NCBI RefSeq assembly: GCF_020055675.1
Contig: NZ_JAIPUS010000009.1
Location: 62,001-126,000 of the forward strand
DNA length: 64,000 bases
Direction of reading: 5' to 3'
Source: Marivita sp.
GTDB taxonomy: Bacteria; Pseudomonadota; Alphaproteobacteria; Rhodobacterales; Rhodobacteraceae
The notes below the pieces were generated by a model. It worked only from the letters and a program-made list of their open reading frames with translations, made no database searches and had not been told where the DNA came from. The translations under genes were made by a program, and so were the position numbers. Positions 54,813 through 64,000 of the stretch are shown here, piece after piece; position 1 is the first letter of the stretch, and each line of letters starts with the position of its first letter.

Positions 54813-55517
54813 TCATCCGGCGGCAAGCTGGTTGTGCTTTCGCCCGAGAAAGGTTTTCGCAGTCTCCACAGCCACCGCGGCATCCCGGCAATACGCGTCG
54901 GCACCAATGGCCTTGCCGAATTCCTCGTTCAGCGGCGCACCACCGACCATCACGATATAATCGTCGCGGATGCCCTTTTCGATCATCGTGTCGATCACGA
55001 CCTTCATGTAGGGCATCGTGGTTGTCAAAAGTGCCGACATGCCGAGGATGTCAGGCTCCTCCGCCGCGATCGCTTCGAGGTAACTTTCAACAGGGTTGTT
55101 TATGCCCAGATCAACCACCTCAAAGCCCGCGCCTTCCATCATCATCGACACGAGGTTCTTGCCGATGTCATGGATGTCGCCCTTGACGGTGCCGATCACC
55201 ATCTTGCCTTGCTTGGGCGCGCCGGTTTCGGCCAGGAGTGGCTTGAGAATGGCCATGCCGCCCTTCATCGCATTGGCCGCAAGAAGCACTTCGGGCACGA
55301 ACAGGATACCGTCCCGGAAATCATGCCCGACAATGGTCATGCCGCCCACCAGCGCCTTGGTCAAAATGTCGTAGGGCTGCCATCCGCGCTCCAGCAGGAT
55401 GTTCACAGACTCCTCGATTTCGTCCTTCAGCCCGTCGTAGAGATCGTCGAACATCTGTTCGACAAGCTCGTCGTCACCGAGGTCCGCAAGGATGATGTCG
55501 TCTTCTTCGTCAGCCAT
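54813..55517 (-). CDS. Corrinoid (B12-binding) methyltransferase protein
   Basis: VIGTVKGDIHDIGKNLVSMMMEGAGFEVVDLG (DxHxxG cobalamin motif), helical N-terminal cap domain. Confidence 0.95.
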   Translation of the reverse strand: MADEEDDIILADLGDDELVEQMFDDLYDGLKDEIEESVNILLERGWQPYDILTKALVGGMTIVGHDFRDGILFVPEVLLAANAMKGGMAILKPLLAETGAPKQGKMVIGTVKGDIHDIGKNLVSMMMEGAGFEVVDLGINNPVESYLEAIAAEEPDILGMSALLTTTMPYMKVVIDTMIEKGIRDDYIVMVGGAPLNEEFGKAIGADAYCRDAAVAVETAKTFLGRKHNQLAAG

Positions 55518-55812
55518 TTTGTGTCACTCCAGACGCTGGCGTTTCCACCAGTGATTTTTGTCGACTATTCATGTTTTTACGACGGCTCAACTTGGTGAAA
55601 TCCGACATACGCAAGAACGCAACCGACGCGGGCCGCCTGCGTGAGTGACAAAAGCGGTCCGGGATTTTGGATGTTCGATTTTTGTTCTTGAACGAGACAA
55701 GGACTCGGGCCGACGGGTTTGTCCCGCCACGCCAACGGCGCGGCAAGACTGGGACATCTTGGCCTGTGCGCAAACGGCGTTTGGCGGTTACGTCAGGTGG
55801 CCCCGGGATCGG

Positions 55813-56829
55813 TCACATGCGTCGCCGGCCACGGCGTTCCCGCTTTGGTGCCGCGCTCTGGTCTCCGGTCCCGTCGCTGGCAGAACTGAACGGGCCGATC
55901 TCGGCTTCGATCAACTCCAGACTTGGCGCTGTCCCGCGTGGCGTCTCTTCGAGGGCCACCCGCATGGCGCGCAGGTGGTCAGGCATTGTTCCGCAACAGC
56001 CGCCGATGATCGTGGCCCCGGCATCGCGCGCCAACACGGCGTAACGCGCCATCAGATCTGGCGTGCCGTCATAATGGATATGGCCATCGACATATTTGGG
56101 GATCCCGGCGTTGCCCTTGGCGATCAACGGGCGCTTGGGGCGGGTGGCGGCAAACCCCAGCACCGTGCGGAGCAGATCCGATGCGCCGGTGCCGCAGTTC
56201 GCGCCGAAGGCAAGAGGCGGGTTCGGCAGCGTTCCGATCATCTGGGCCATGCCTTCCGATGTCATGCCCATCATCGTGCGTCCCGCAGTGTCAAAGCTCA
56301 TGGTGCCGCACCACGGCATCTCCGCCAGCGCAAATGCCTCGGCCGCTGCGCGGAATTCCTCCGGCGCGCTGATCGTCTCGACCCAGGCCACGTCGGCCCC
56401 GCCGGCCTTGAGGCCCTCGGCCTGTTCATGGAACATCTCCACCGCGCGGGCATGGGACAGGGGGCCCACCGGCTCCATGATTTCCCCCGTGGGTCCGACA
56501 GATCCCGCCACGATCACCGGGCGGCCCGCGGTATCTGCGACTTCGCGCGCGATTTCCGCGCCGATCCGGGACAGCGCGTGCGCCCGGTCTTGTGCATCGT
56601 GCAGCGCAAGGCGCGAGGCGTTCGCCCCGAAAGTGTTGGTCAGGAACAGGTCGCTGCCCGCGTCTGTCGCGCCGCGATACAGCGCGCGGATGTTGTCGGG
56701 TTTGCTCTCGTTCCAGAACTCGGGGGGATCGCCGCTTTCGAGACCCATGTTGAACAGGTTCGTTCCGGTCGCCCCATCGGCCAGAAGCCAGTCGCGCGTG
56801 GCAAGAAGGTCGCTCAATGGGTTGGTCAT
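55813..56829 (-). CDS. Homocysteine S-methyltransferase family protein (betaine--homocysteine methyltransferase-like)
   Basis: LLADGATGTNLFNMGL, GANCGTGASDLL, IIGGCCGTMPDHLRAM zinc-binding cysteines. Confidence 0.92.
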   Translation of the reverse strand: MTNPLSDLLATRDWLLADGATGTNLFNMGLESGDPPEFWNESKPDNIRALYRGATDAGSDLFLTNTFGANASRLALHDAQDRAHALSRIGAEIAREVADTAGRPVIVAGSVGPTGEIMEPVGPLSHARAVEMFHEQAEGLKAGGADVAWVETISAPEEFRAAAEAFALAEMPWCGTMSFDTAGRTMMGMTSEGMAQMIGTLPNPPLAFGANCGTGASDLLRTVLGFAATRPKRPLIAKGNAGIPKYVDGHIHYDGTPDLMARYAVLARDAGATIIGGCCGTMPDHLRAMRVALEETPRGTAPSLELIEAEIGPFSSASDGTGDQSAAPKRERRGRRRM

Positions 56830-56972
56830 GTCGGGCCTGTCGGTTTCATGGGTCGCGATTAGGTGCCAGATCTTCTGTCTTGAAGCAAATTCATAATCGT
56901 CGACATGGCTATGAACACGGCGCTGCCCGATCCTTGGAAGGACCGGGCAAAAACGTCAACGCGTTTCCAGGC

Positions 56973-58181
56973 TCACATCAGTTCGGTCTCCACTTGGCTC
57001 GACGCTTCTATCGTCTTGTGCACCGGGCATTTGTCGGCAATCTGGAGCAGCTTTTCCCTTTGGTCGCCGTCGAGATCGCCCTCAAGGGTGATCCGTCGGC
57101 GAAACAGGTCGGCCTTGGCGGCGCCGGAGGACTGCGCGTCCTGTGCATGGACCTTGTCATGGCTGACATCGACCGAGATATGTGTCACGGGCCAGCCCTT
57201 TCGGCGCGCATACATGCGCAGCGTCATCGAGGTACAGGCCCCCAGGCCGGCCGCCAGCAACCCATATGGCGATAGACCGCGGTTCGTGCCGCCATGCGAG
57301 AGCGGCTCGTCCGCGAGCAGATGATGCGGGCCGGATTGTACATCCTGCATGAAGCCGTCCGGGTCCGATTCGGATACGCGCACCACACCCTCGGGGGCGC
57401 TGGCTGGCGGGGCAGGCGGGGTCACGTCAACATACCGACCCGCCCAGGCCGCGATCACTTCGGCGGCGTATTCGGCATCCGCGCCGTTTGAAATCAGGTG
57501 ATCGGCATCGTCCAGCGTGACAAAGCTTTTCGGGTGGCGGGCCGCGGCAAAAATATTGGTCGCGTTCTGAAGCCCGACAACGCTGTCGCGGGGGCTGTGC
57601 ATCACCAGCAACGCCGCCTTGAGCCGTTCGATCACGGGTCCCAGTTCCTGTGCGGCCACATCCTGCACAAAGTCCTTGCCGATGGTGAAGGGACGTCCCC
57701 CCAGATCGACCTGCGCCTGCCCGGTGCTGTCGATATGGTCCAGCGCGTCGGCGAAATTATGCGTGACATGCTCCGGATCGAACGGCGCGCCGAGCGTCAC
57801 GATCGCCTTGGTGCTGTCGATCCCCGCCGCTGCCCGCAACACCGCAGCACCGCCGAGTGAATGGCCGATCAAGAGCGATGGGGCCATGCCGCGCGCCGCG
57901 AGATAGGTCGCGGCCGCGTGCAGATCCGTGACATTGGAGCTGAAGGTCGTGTTGGCAAATTCGCCCTTGGAGTGGCCAAGCCCGGTGAAATCGAACCGCA
58001 GCACCGCGATCCCCATGGAGGCCAGCCGTGCGGCGATCCGCCGGGCCGCCGGAATGTCCTTGGAACAGGTGAAGCAATGCGCAAAAAGGGCCGTGGCCAG
58101 ATGAGGTCCATCGGGCAGGTCCAGTCGTGCGGCCAATGTTGCGCCGGAATGGCCTGGAAACGTGATGCGTTCTGTGGTCAT
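56973..58181 (-). CDS. Fused alpha/beta hydrolase and OsmC family protein
   Basis: N-terminal hydrolase (LLIGHSLGGAAVLRAA) and C-terminal OsmC-like domain (GACTSMTLRMYARRKGWPV). Confidence 0.93.
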   Translation of the reverse strand: MTTERITFPGHSGATLAARLDLPDGPHLATALFAHCFTCSKDIPAARRIAARLASMGIAVLRFDFTGLGHSKGEFANTTFSSNVTDLHAAATYLAARGMAPSLLIGHSLGGAAVLRAAAGIDSTKAIVTLGAPFDPEHVTHNFADALDHIDSTGQAQVDLGGRPFTIGKDFVQDVAAQELGPVIERLKAALLVMHSPRDSVVGLQNATNIFAAARHPKSFVTLDDADHLISNGADAEYAAEVIAAWAGRYVDVTPPAPPASAPEGVVRVSESDPDGFMQDVQSGPHHLLADEPLSHGGTNRGLSPYGLLAAGLGACTSMTLRMYARRKGWPVTHISVDVSHDKVHAQDAQSSGAAKADLFRRRITLEGDLDGDQREKLLQIADKCPVHKTIEASSQVETELM

Positions 58182-58305
58182 GTTCTTGGTCCTTGGGGCG
58201 GGGAAAACAACGTATCGTGTTGCGTGTCGTGTGTCGTGTGAACGTGCGGGTCAGCGCGCCCGTTCGCAAGCAGTGAGTCCAGAGCGTCACGGGATGGTGA
58301 GAGCG

Positions 58306-59169
58306 ATGTCTTTTATGGTGAACCTTGGCGCTCTGGCGCTGGCCGCCGTGTTTTTTGCCAGCTTCCTCGGGGGGGTGCATCCCGCCGGCGATAGCCTTGC
58401 GGTGTTTCGCCTGCCCATCGCGGCGGTCTTTGCGCTCTGGGTGATCTGGTCGCCCTGGCCTGCCTGGCTGCGCTGGCTGATGGCGGTGCTCTGCATCGGC
58501 GCGATGGTGCAGATCGTGGCGTTGAAATACACATCGCATCCAGCGGGCCCGATCACCATCTACCAGAAAAACCTGCTGTTTCAGAACGATCAGGTCGCGG
58601 CCCTGGCGCGGGATATCCAGGCGGCCGATGCCGACATTGTCACACTTCAGGAATTGACCTCGCGCAATGCGCCCTTGGTCCGTGATTTGCGCCAGGAGTA
58701 TCCCTACCAGGCCAGTTGTGCGCTTGTGGAATGGGCGCGCGTGGCGATCCTGTCGCGCTGGCCGGTCGAGGGAGAGATTTGTCTGGACAAACAGGGGCTT
58801 GTCGGTCTTCAGATCGTGTCGCCGTCGGGCACGTTCTGGGCGTTCAGCCTGCACGCGTTCTGGCCGTGGCCGCATGGCCAGAAAGACCAGTTCGATGACC
58901 TGTTTCCGGTACTGGCCGATCTCGGGAGCGACGTCGTGATCGCGGGGGATTTCAACATGGTGCCATGGTCACGCGCGCTGCGGAAAATGGCGACAAGCAC
59001 CGGCACGACGCGTGCCGGGCCGCTTTTCCCGACCTTGATCAAATGGGGTGTGCCGCTGCCCATCGACCACGTCTATGCCCCCGGTGGCGGCCAGGCGACG
59101 CGGCGGCCTTTGGCCGGTTCGGATCACAGCGGCGTGCTGGCCAGGGTATTCGTGTTCGATCCCGCCTGA
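58306..59169 (+). CDS. Endonuclease/exonuclease/phosphatase family protein with N-terminal TM region
   Basis: DADIVTLQELT, VVIAGDFNMVPWSRAL, IDHVYAPG, GSDHSGVLA. Confidence 0.92.
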   Translation: MSFMVNLGALALAAVFFASFLGGVHPAGDSLAVFRLPIAAVFALWVIWSPWPAWLRWLMAVLCIGAMVQIVALKYTSHPAGPITIYQKNLLFQNDQVAALARDIQAADADIVTLQELTSRNAPLVRDLRQEYPYQASCALVEWARVAILSRWPVEGEICLDKQGLVGLQIVSPSGTFWAFSLHAFWPWPHGQKDQFDDLFPVLADLGSDVVIAGDFNMVPWSRALRKMATSTGTTRAGPLFPTLIKWGVPLPIDHVYAPGGGQATRRPLAGSDHSGVLARVFVFDPA

Positions 59170-59225
59170 CTGTTTTGTTCATGCGGCCACTTTTCCGCAT
59201 GCGCGGGCTGGGCTAAAGCAGGCGC

Positions 59226-59999
59226 ATGATCGTGCAAACTGTCCTGCCTTATGATGTCTTGTCGGCCCGCCCGTTGCCGGGGGTCGCACCGCTGGGGGAG
59301 GCGCCGTGGTTCTTGCGCGATGACGTCTATTCCGACCAGGTGGCCCTGCGCCAACATCTGATCGAGCAGGACCGAGATGCCGTGATTGCCACCGATGCGC
59401 CCACACAGCAGGCGGTCGACAGGATGATGGCGGCGGTGCTGGGCAACCTGCCAGAAGGGGCCGCCCGATCGGGCGACATTGTGCGCTGCCCGGACGGACG
59501 GGTCGTGCGGATCGACCGAACCGATCCGTTCGGCACCTTGGGTCAAATCGTGCAGGATGACATTTGCCTTCTGGAGAAACGCGGCGACCAGCACGTTCTG
59601 ACCGGGGCGGTGCTGTGCTTCCCGGCAAGCTGGCGCCTGGTCGAAAAGATCGGCCATCCGCTGACCGATATCCATGGGCCGGTCAAAAGCTACACGGCCG
59701 ACATCGCCCGGCGCGTGCAACGCCTGTTCGACGGGGTGCGCCCGGGACAGCCGCTGTGGCGGTTCAACGCGCTGTGGTACGACGACCCGAGCCTGTTTCA
59801 ACCACGCTCCGCGCGCGATCCGAGGCCGCTTGCCGAGCCGGAGCAGGCCGCGTTCCTGCGCAGCGAACGGCAGGTGATCTGGCGCCTTGCGGACAGCGAC
59901 GCGGTCCTCTTCACCATCCACACCTTCGTGGTGCCGCGCGAGGTCGTGACAAGGGGGGCAGTCGCGGGCGGTCAGCGGCCCACGCGTTCCGCCGAGTAA
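59226..59999 (+). CDS. DUF3445 / heme-dependent oxidative N-demethylase family protein
   Basis: VLCFPASWRLVEKIGHPLTDIHGPV, LRSERQVIWRLADSDAVLFTIHTFVVP. Confidence 0.9.
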   Translation: MIVQTVLPYDVLSARPLPGVAPLGEAPWFLRDDVYSDQVALRQHLIEQDRDAVIATDAPTQQAVDRMMAAVLGNLPEGAARSGDIVRCPDGRVVRIDRTDPFGTLGQIVQDDICLLEKRGDQHVLTGAVLCFPASWRLVEKIGHPLTDIHGPVKSYTADIARRVQRLFDGVRPGQPLWRFNALWYDDPSLFQPRSARDPRPLAEPEQAAFLRSERQVIWRLADSDAVLFTIHTFVVPREVVTRGAVAGGQRPTRSAE

Positions 60000-60787
60000 A
60001 CGATGGCGCGCAGGTAGTTGCCGCTGTCGTTCCAGACCGACAGGACCTCGAAATTGCGGGTACCTTCGCCGAAGGGCTGACCGGCCTGCCAGCCGTTGCG
60101 GCGCAGCATGTTGGCCGCCGTGGCCAAAGCATCCACCGCGTCGTAGGGATCGGCCCGACCATCGCCATTGCCATCAACACGGTATTCCAACCAGTTGCCC
60201 GCAAGGAACTGCATGTGGCCCAATTCGCCGGACGGCCCGCCCTGAGTGCCGGGCGACAGGATGCCCGCATCCACCATGTCCAATGCCGCGATCGCATGCG
60301 GCTCGAACCGGGGATGCCGACGGCAGTAGGATGACAGTGTCACCGCGCCGTCCACGATCGATGTGGCGCCGAGATAGCCACCCCAGCTTGTTTCGAGGCC
60401 CCAGATGGTGGCCAGGATCGACGCCGGCACGCCGGAGTTTCGTTCGATCGACGAAAAGGTGTTGGGGTTGCGCGCGATCTTGTTGCGGGTCTGCTGAATA
60501 AAGTTGTCGGCCGTGCTGCCGGACCGTTTGGCAAGGAACCGCGCCGGATCACCCTGCAAGGTGCCGGTCTGGTTGCCGGGGTTGGATTCAAACCGCCAGG
60601 TGATCCCGGACAGGCGCGCGTTTTCGAGCGCTGACAGACCGCGCTGGCCAATCCCCGCAGCCGTCGCTTGCTGCGCAAGTGTCTGCTTGTACTGGCCGAA
60701 TGCGCCCTTTTCGGTGATGCATTGCGCAGCCTGGACGGGCAAAGACGCAATCAAGGTGATGCATGCAGCGGTAAAGATGCGACGCAT
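59972..60787 (-). CDS. Lytic murein transglycosylase (MltB-like)
   Basis: Signal peptide MRRIFTAACITLIASLPVQA; IWGLETSWGGYLGATSIVDGAVTLSS; GELGHMQFLAGNWLEYRVDGNGDGRADPYDAVDALATAANML. Confidence 0.93.
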   Translation of the reverse strand: MRRIFTAACITLIASLPVQAAQCITEKGAFGQYKQTLAQQATAAGIGQRGLSALENARLSGITWRFESNPGNQTGTLQGDPARFLAKRSGSTADNFIQQTRNKIARNPNTFSSIERNSGVPASILATIWGLETSWGGYLGATSIVDGAVTLSSYCRRHPRFEPHAIAALDMVDAGILSPGTQGGPSGELGHMQFLAGNWLEYRVDGNGDGRADPYDAVDALATAANMLRRNGWQAGQPFGEGTRNFEVLSVWNDSGNYLRAIVYSAERVGR

Positions 60788-60906
60788 TGCGGGTCCTCCA
60801 AACAAAAATTTCAACCGAAAATCTACCAAACGTGCAGCGATCGGCAAGCGCAAACGCGCCGCCGGGGTCCGCCGGCCGCGCGGCAGGCCACGGCTTGCAG
60901 GCGGGT

Positions 60907-61671
60907 CTAGAGAAAATCGGTCAGACCCGGTGCAAGGCCCGATTGCGCCAATCCGGCATATAGCCCGGCCACACCAAGCGACATGGTCGCCGCCCGCAGG
61001 TTTTCCCCGCGCAGCGCATTGTGCATGATCAGCGGGAAGGCCAGCGGCAAGGCAATGATCGCGGTGGCGAAGGACAGCGACCATGCCGCAAGCCGCAACG
61101 GCGCCGACGTGACCCGGCGGTTGTCCATTTCATATGGCCCCAGGTCGCTTGGCGCCGCTGCATTCATCTGGGCCCGTATCGCGGACAGCATCCAGGCGTC
61201 GATCTTTGCGCGTTTGCGGCGCAGATCGGCCCGGACGGAATTGGACGCTTGCACCTTGCGTGGAACGATGCGCGCAGGTGTGTCGCCGCTTTGCGCGATG
61301 CGGTCTCCTGCCCGCAGGAAATCGGCGACGGCGATGGGCGTCTTGCAGCTGTTCCAAAAGACCGTGTGGACATTGAATTCAGCGCACAGATCGGCGCCGA
61401 TATTGGCCAATCGCACCGCGCCGCGATGCGTGTCGGGCCCCTTGTAGGCGACAACAATCACGCTTGCTGCGTCAACCTCGTCAGCCGCAACAGTCAGCGT
61501 GTCGGTCTCGTTGAGGAGCCAGTCGACATAGTCGCGCGCCGCCGGCATTTGCTGATAACGGATGCCGAGTTTGCCAAGCGCCTGTGCGATTACGGGCTCA
61601 AGGGGCGGGCAAATCCTGTCGCCGGTCGTTTCAATCACCAAACTGATTACTGTCACGTCCGAATGGGCCAT
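60907..61671 (-). CDS. Hypothetical protein with C-terminal TM segments
   Basis: 254 aa; Rossmann-like N-terminal half; C-terminal hydrophobic region; no family recognised. Confidence 0.65.
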   Translation of the reverse strand: MAHSDVTVISLVIETTGDRICPPLEPVIAQALGKLGIRYQQMPAARDYVDWLLNETDTLTVAADEVDAASVIVVAYKGPDTHRGAVRLANIGADLCAEFNVHTVFWNSCKTPIAVADFLRAGDRIAQSGDTPARIVPRKVQASNSVRADLRRKRAKIDAWMLSAIRAQMNAAAPSDLGPYEMDNRRVTSAPLRLAAWSLSFATAIIALPLAFPLIMHNALRGENLRAATMSLGVAGLYAGLAQSGLAPGLTDFL

Positions 61672-61923
61672 TTTGAGACCTCCTCAGGTGCATCAAGTAA
61701 GTATGTCGATCAATTTAGTTAATAATTCGAATGTGGCTGAAATACGGAGCCGGTCTGTCGCAATACAGACATCCACATGAATTCAGGCAGGTTTTCGCGG
61801 GATCATCCGCCTGTCGCGCGTGCGTGGCGGCCGCGAACGGACCTGGTCTGAGTGTTTTGAACGGGCTTTGGCGCATCCGGATGGGGGCCTAGTGTCAGGC
61901 AGGGCGCGTCCGAAAACAGGAAA

Positions 61924-61950
61924 GACCGGGCGCCTGCGTGGCGCCCGGTC
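61924..61950 (-). terminator. Terminator downstream of glnA
   Basis: GACCGGGCGCC-tgcgt-GGCGCCCGGTC, 11-bp perfect stem, followed on minus strand by TTTCCTGTTTT. Confidence 0.75.
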
Positions 61951-61971
61951 TGTTGTACATTCGTCGTTGGA

Positions 61972-63378
61972 TCAGCAGCTGTAGTACATGCCGAATTCAA
62001 CCGGGTGCGGCGTGTGCTCGTACAGCTCGATGTCTTCCATCTTCAACTCGATGTAGCCTTCGATCTGCTCTTTGGTGAACACATCACCCGCGAGAAGGAA
62101 GTCCATGTCGGCTTTCAGCTCCTCGATGGCCTCGCGCAGACTTCCGCAGACTGTCGGGATGCCTTCCAGCTCTTCGGCCGGCAGATCGTAGAGGTTCTTG
62201 TCCATCGCCTCGCCCGGATCGATCTTGTTGGTGATCCCGTCAAGACCGGCCATCAGCAAGGCGGCAAAGCACAGGTAGGGGTTGGCGCTCGGGTCCGGGA
62301 ACCGGGCCTCGACGCGCTTGGCCTTGGGGCTTTCGGTCCACGGGATCCGCACGCAGCCCGAGCGGTTCCGCGCGGAATAGGCGCGCAGAACGGGGGCCTC
62401 GAAGCCGGGGATCAGGCGCTTATAGCTGTTGGTCGACGGGTTGGTGAAGGCATTGAGGGCCTTCGCGTGCTTCAGGATGCCGCCAATGAAATACAGCGCC
62501 TCTTGGCTCAGGTCAGCGTATTTGTCACCGGCGAAAAGCGGCTTGCCGTCTTTCCAGATCGACATGTTGCAATGCATGCCGGTGCCGTTGTCGCCGTAGA
62601 TCGGCTTGGGCATGAAGGTCGCCGACTTGCCATAGGCCTGAGCCACGTTGTGAATCACGTATTTGTATTTCTGCAACTCGTCTGCCTGCTTGGTCAGCGA
62701 GCCGAAGATCAGCCCCAACTCGTGCTGGCACGACGCGACCTCGTGATGGTGCTTGTCGACCTTCATGCCAAGACGCTTCATCGTCGACAGCATTTCCGAG
62801 CGGATGTCCTGACCGTCGTCGATCGGGTTCACCGGGAAGTAACCACCCTTGACACCGGGACGGTGGCCGGTGTTGCCCATTTCGTATTCGGTGTCGGTGT
62901 TCCAAGACGCGTCCAACGCATCGACCTCATAGGAAACCTTGTTGATCGAGTTCGAAAACCGGACATCATCGAACAGGAAAAATTCCGCTTCGGGCCCCCA
63001 GTAGGAGACATCGCCGATGCCCGAGGACTTCAGGTAGGCTTCCGCCTTTTCGGCCGTGCCGCGCGGATCGCGGTCATAGGCTTCGCCCGTGTCGGGTTCA
63101 ACGATCGAACAATGCAGGCAGATCGTCTTTTCGGCATAGAACGGATCGACATACGCGCTTTCCGTGTCGGGCATCAGTTTCATGTCCGAGGCTTCGATGG
63201 ATTTCCATCCGGCAATGGAAGAGCCGTCGAACATGAAGCCCTCTTCTAGAAAATCCTCGTCAACTTCGTCGGATACCAATGTCACATGCTGGAGCTTACC
63301 GCGCGGGTCGGTAAAGCGGATGTCCACATAAGCGGCATCTTCGTCCTTGATCATCTTGAGAAGCGCATCTGTGCTCAT
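61972..63378 (-). CDS. glnA: Glutamine synthetase type I
   Basis: [51 protein letters not shown]; 468 aa; adenylylation-site type C-terminus [10 protein letters not shown]. Confidence 0.98.
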   Translation of the reverse strand: MSTDALLKMIKDEDAAYVDIRFTDPRGKLQHVTLVSDEVDEDFLEEGFMFDGSSIAGWKSIEASDMKLMPDTESAYVDPFYAEKTICLHCSIVEPDTGEAYDRDPRGTAEKAEAYLKSSGIGDVSYWGPEAEFFLFDDVRFSNSINKVSYEVDALDASWNTDTEYEMGNTGHRPGVKGGYFPVNPIDDGQDIRSEMLSTMKRLGMKVDKHHHEVASCQHELGLIFGSLTKQADELQKYKYVIHNVAQAYGKSATFMPKPIYGDNGTGMHCNMSIWKDGKPLFAGDKYADLSQEALYFIGGILKHAKALNAFTNPSTNSYKRLIPGFEAPVLRAYSARNRSGCVRIPWTESPKAKRVEARFPDPSANPYLCFAALLMAGLDGITNKIDPGEAMDKNLYDLPAEELEGIPTVCGSLREAIEELKADMDFLLAGDVFTKEQIEGYIELKMEDIELYEHTPHPVEFGMYYSC

Positions 63379-63427
63379 TCTCTCGTCCCTTTCACTGATA
63401 TATGGGTATTGGTCGTGTTTTCACGGA

Positions 63428-63796
<369 letters not shown>

Positions 63797-63935
63797 TCAG
63801 ACCACTTCTGTTTCAGGGCGACAATCGGGTAGGGTTCGGTGATTGCTTGCGGGCGCTCGGGGCGGCACCATGTGCCAAAAAAATATGCACACCGCCTAAA
63901 TTGCGTGCAAAATTGAATCGAAAGGAGGGTCGATC

Positions 63936-64000
63936 GTGGCCGAATTGCTCAGCTCAGCCCAGATGCGAGAGATCGAACAGGCGGAAATCGAGTCGGGGGC
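63936..64000 (+). CDS. NAD(P)H-hydrate epimerase/dehydratase, N-terminal fragment
   Basis: GTG start with AAAGGAGGG SD; VAELLSSAQMREIEQAEIESGA, the typical N-terminus; open at the window edge. Confidence 0.75.
   Translation, partial: MAELLSSAQMREIEQAEIESG

Overview
The window is about 64 kb of high-GC alphaproteobacterial chromosome. Gene content and order fit the Rhodobacteraceae (Roseobacter group). I see no tRNA, rRNA, IS element, prophage block or CRISPR array; it is mostly core housekeeping DNA. Order of the main genes: radA(partial)-[frameshifted membrane/coiled-coil gene]-pqiA-like-alr-histidine phosphatase-dnaB-pyrE-pyrC-conserved hypothetical; MoxR AAA+/CoxE-like vWA pair; purL; LysR with a fused indolepyruvate ferredoxin oxidoreductase; acyltransferase-murI-argC-ccmE; eno; EamA transporters; Fur/Mur; TerB/DUF533-like; SelO; CBS protein; nucleoside hydrolase; zwf-pgl-pgi; GH108 endolysin-holin pair; ccmF-ccmH; enoyl-CoA hydratase; gltA; gltX; comEC; lexA-moeA-moaC-trpC-ung-trpD-trpG; divergent polysaccharide deacetylase; DUF1638-small membrane protein-corrinoid protein-homocysteine methyltransferase; OsmC fusion; nuclease-like; DUF3445; lytic transglycosylase; glnA-glnB; NAD(P)H-hydrate epimerase (partial). 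Points most worth a second look: (1) a probable single-base frameshift in a C-run in the gene upstream of radA; (2) a GH108 endolysin/holin pair resembling the dispersed lysis genes of gene transfer agents; (3) two CceR-like palindromes (GTTAGCGCTAAC type) upstream of zwf and eno; (4) a corrinoid/homocysteine methyltransferase/DUF1638/small membrane protein cluster that may belong to a split methionine synthase or another methyl-transfer system; (5) two small ORFs, a 57-aa one missing from the ORF track and a 79-aa one, both with strong Shine-Dalgarno sequences. I found no clearly new large multi-gene system. Start codons given are inferred by eye from family N-termini and SD sites.
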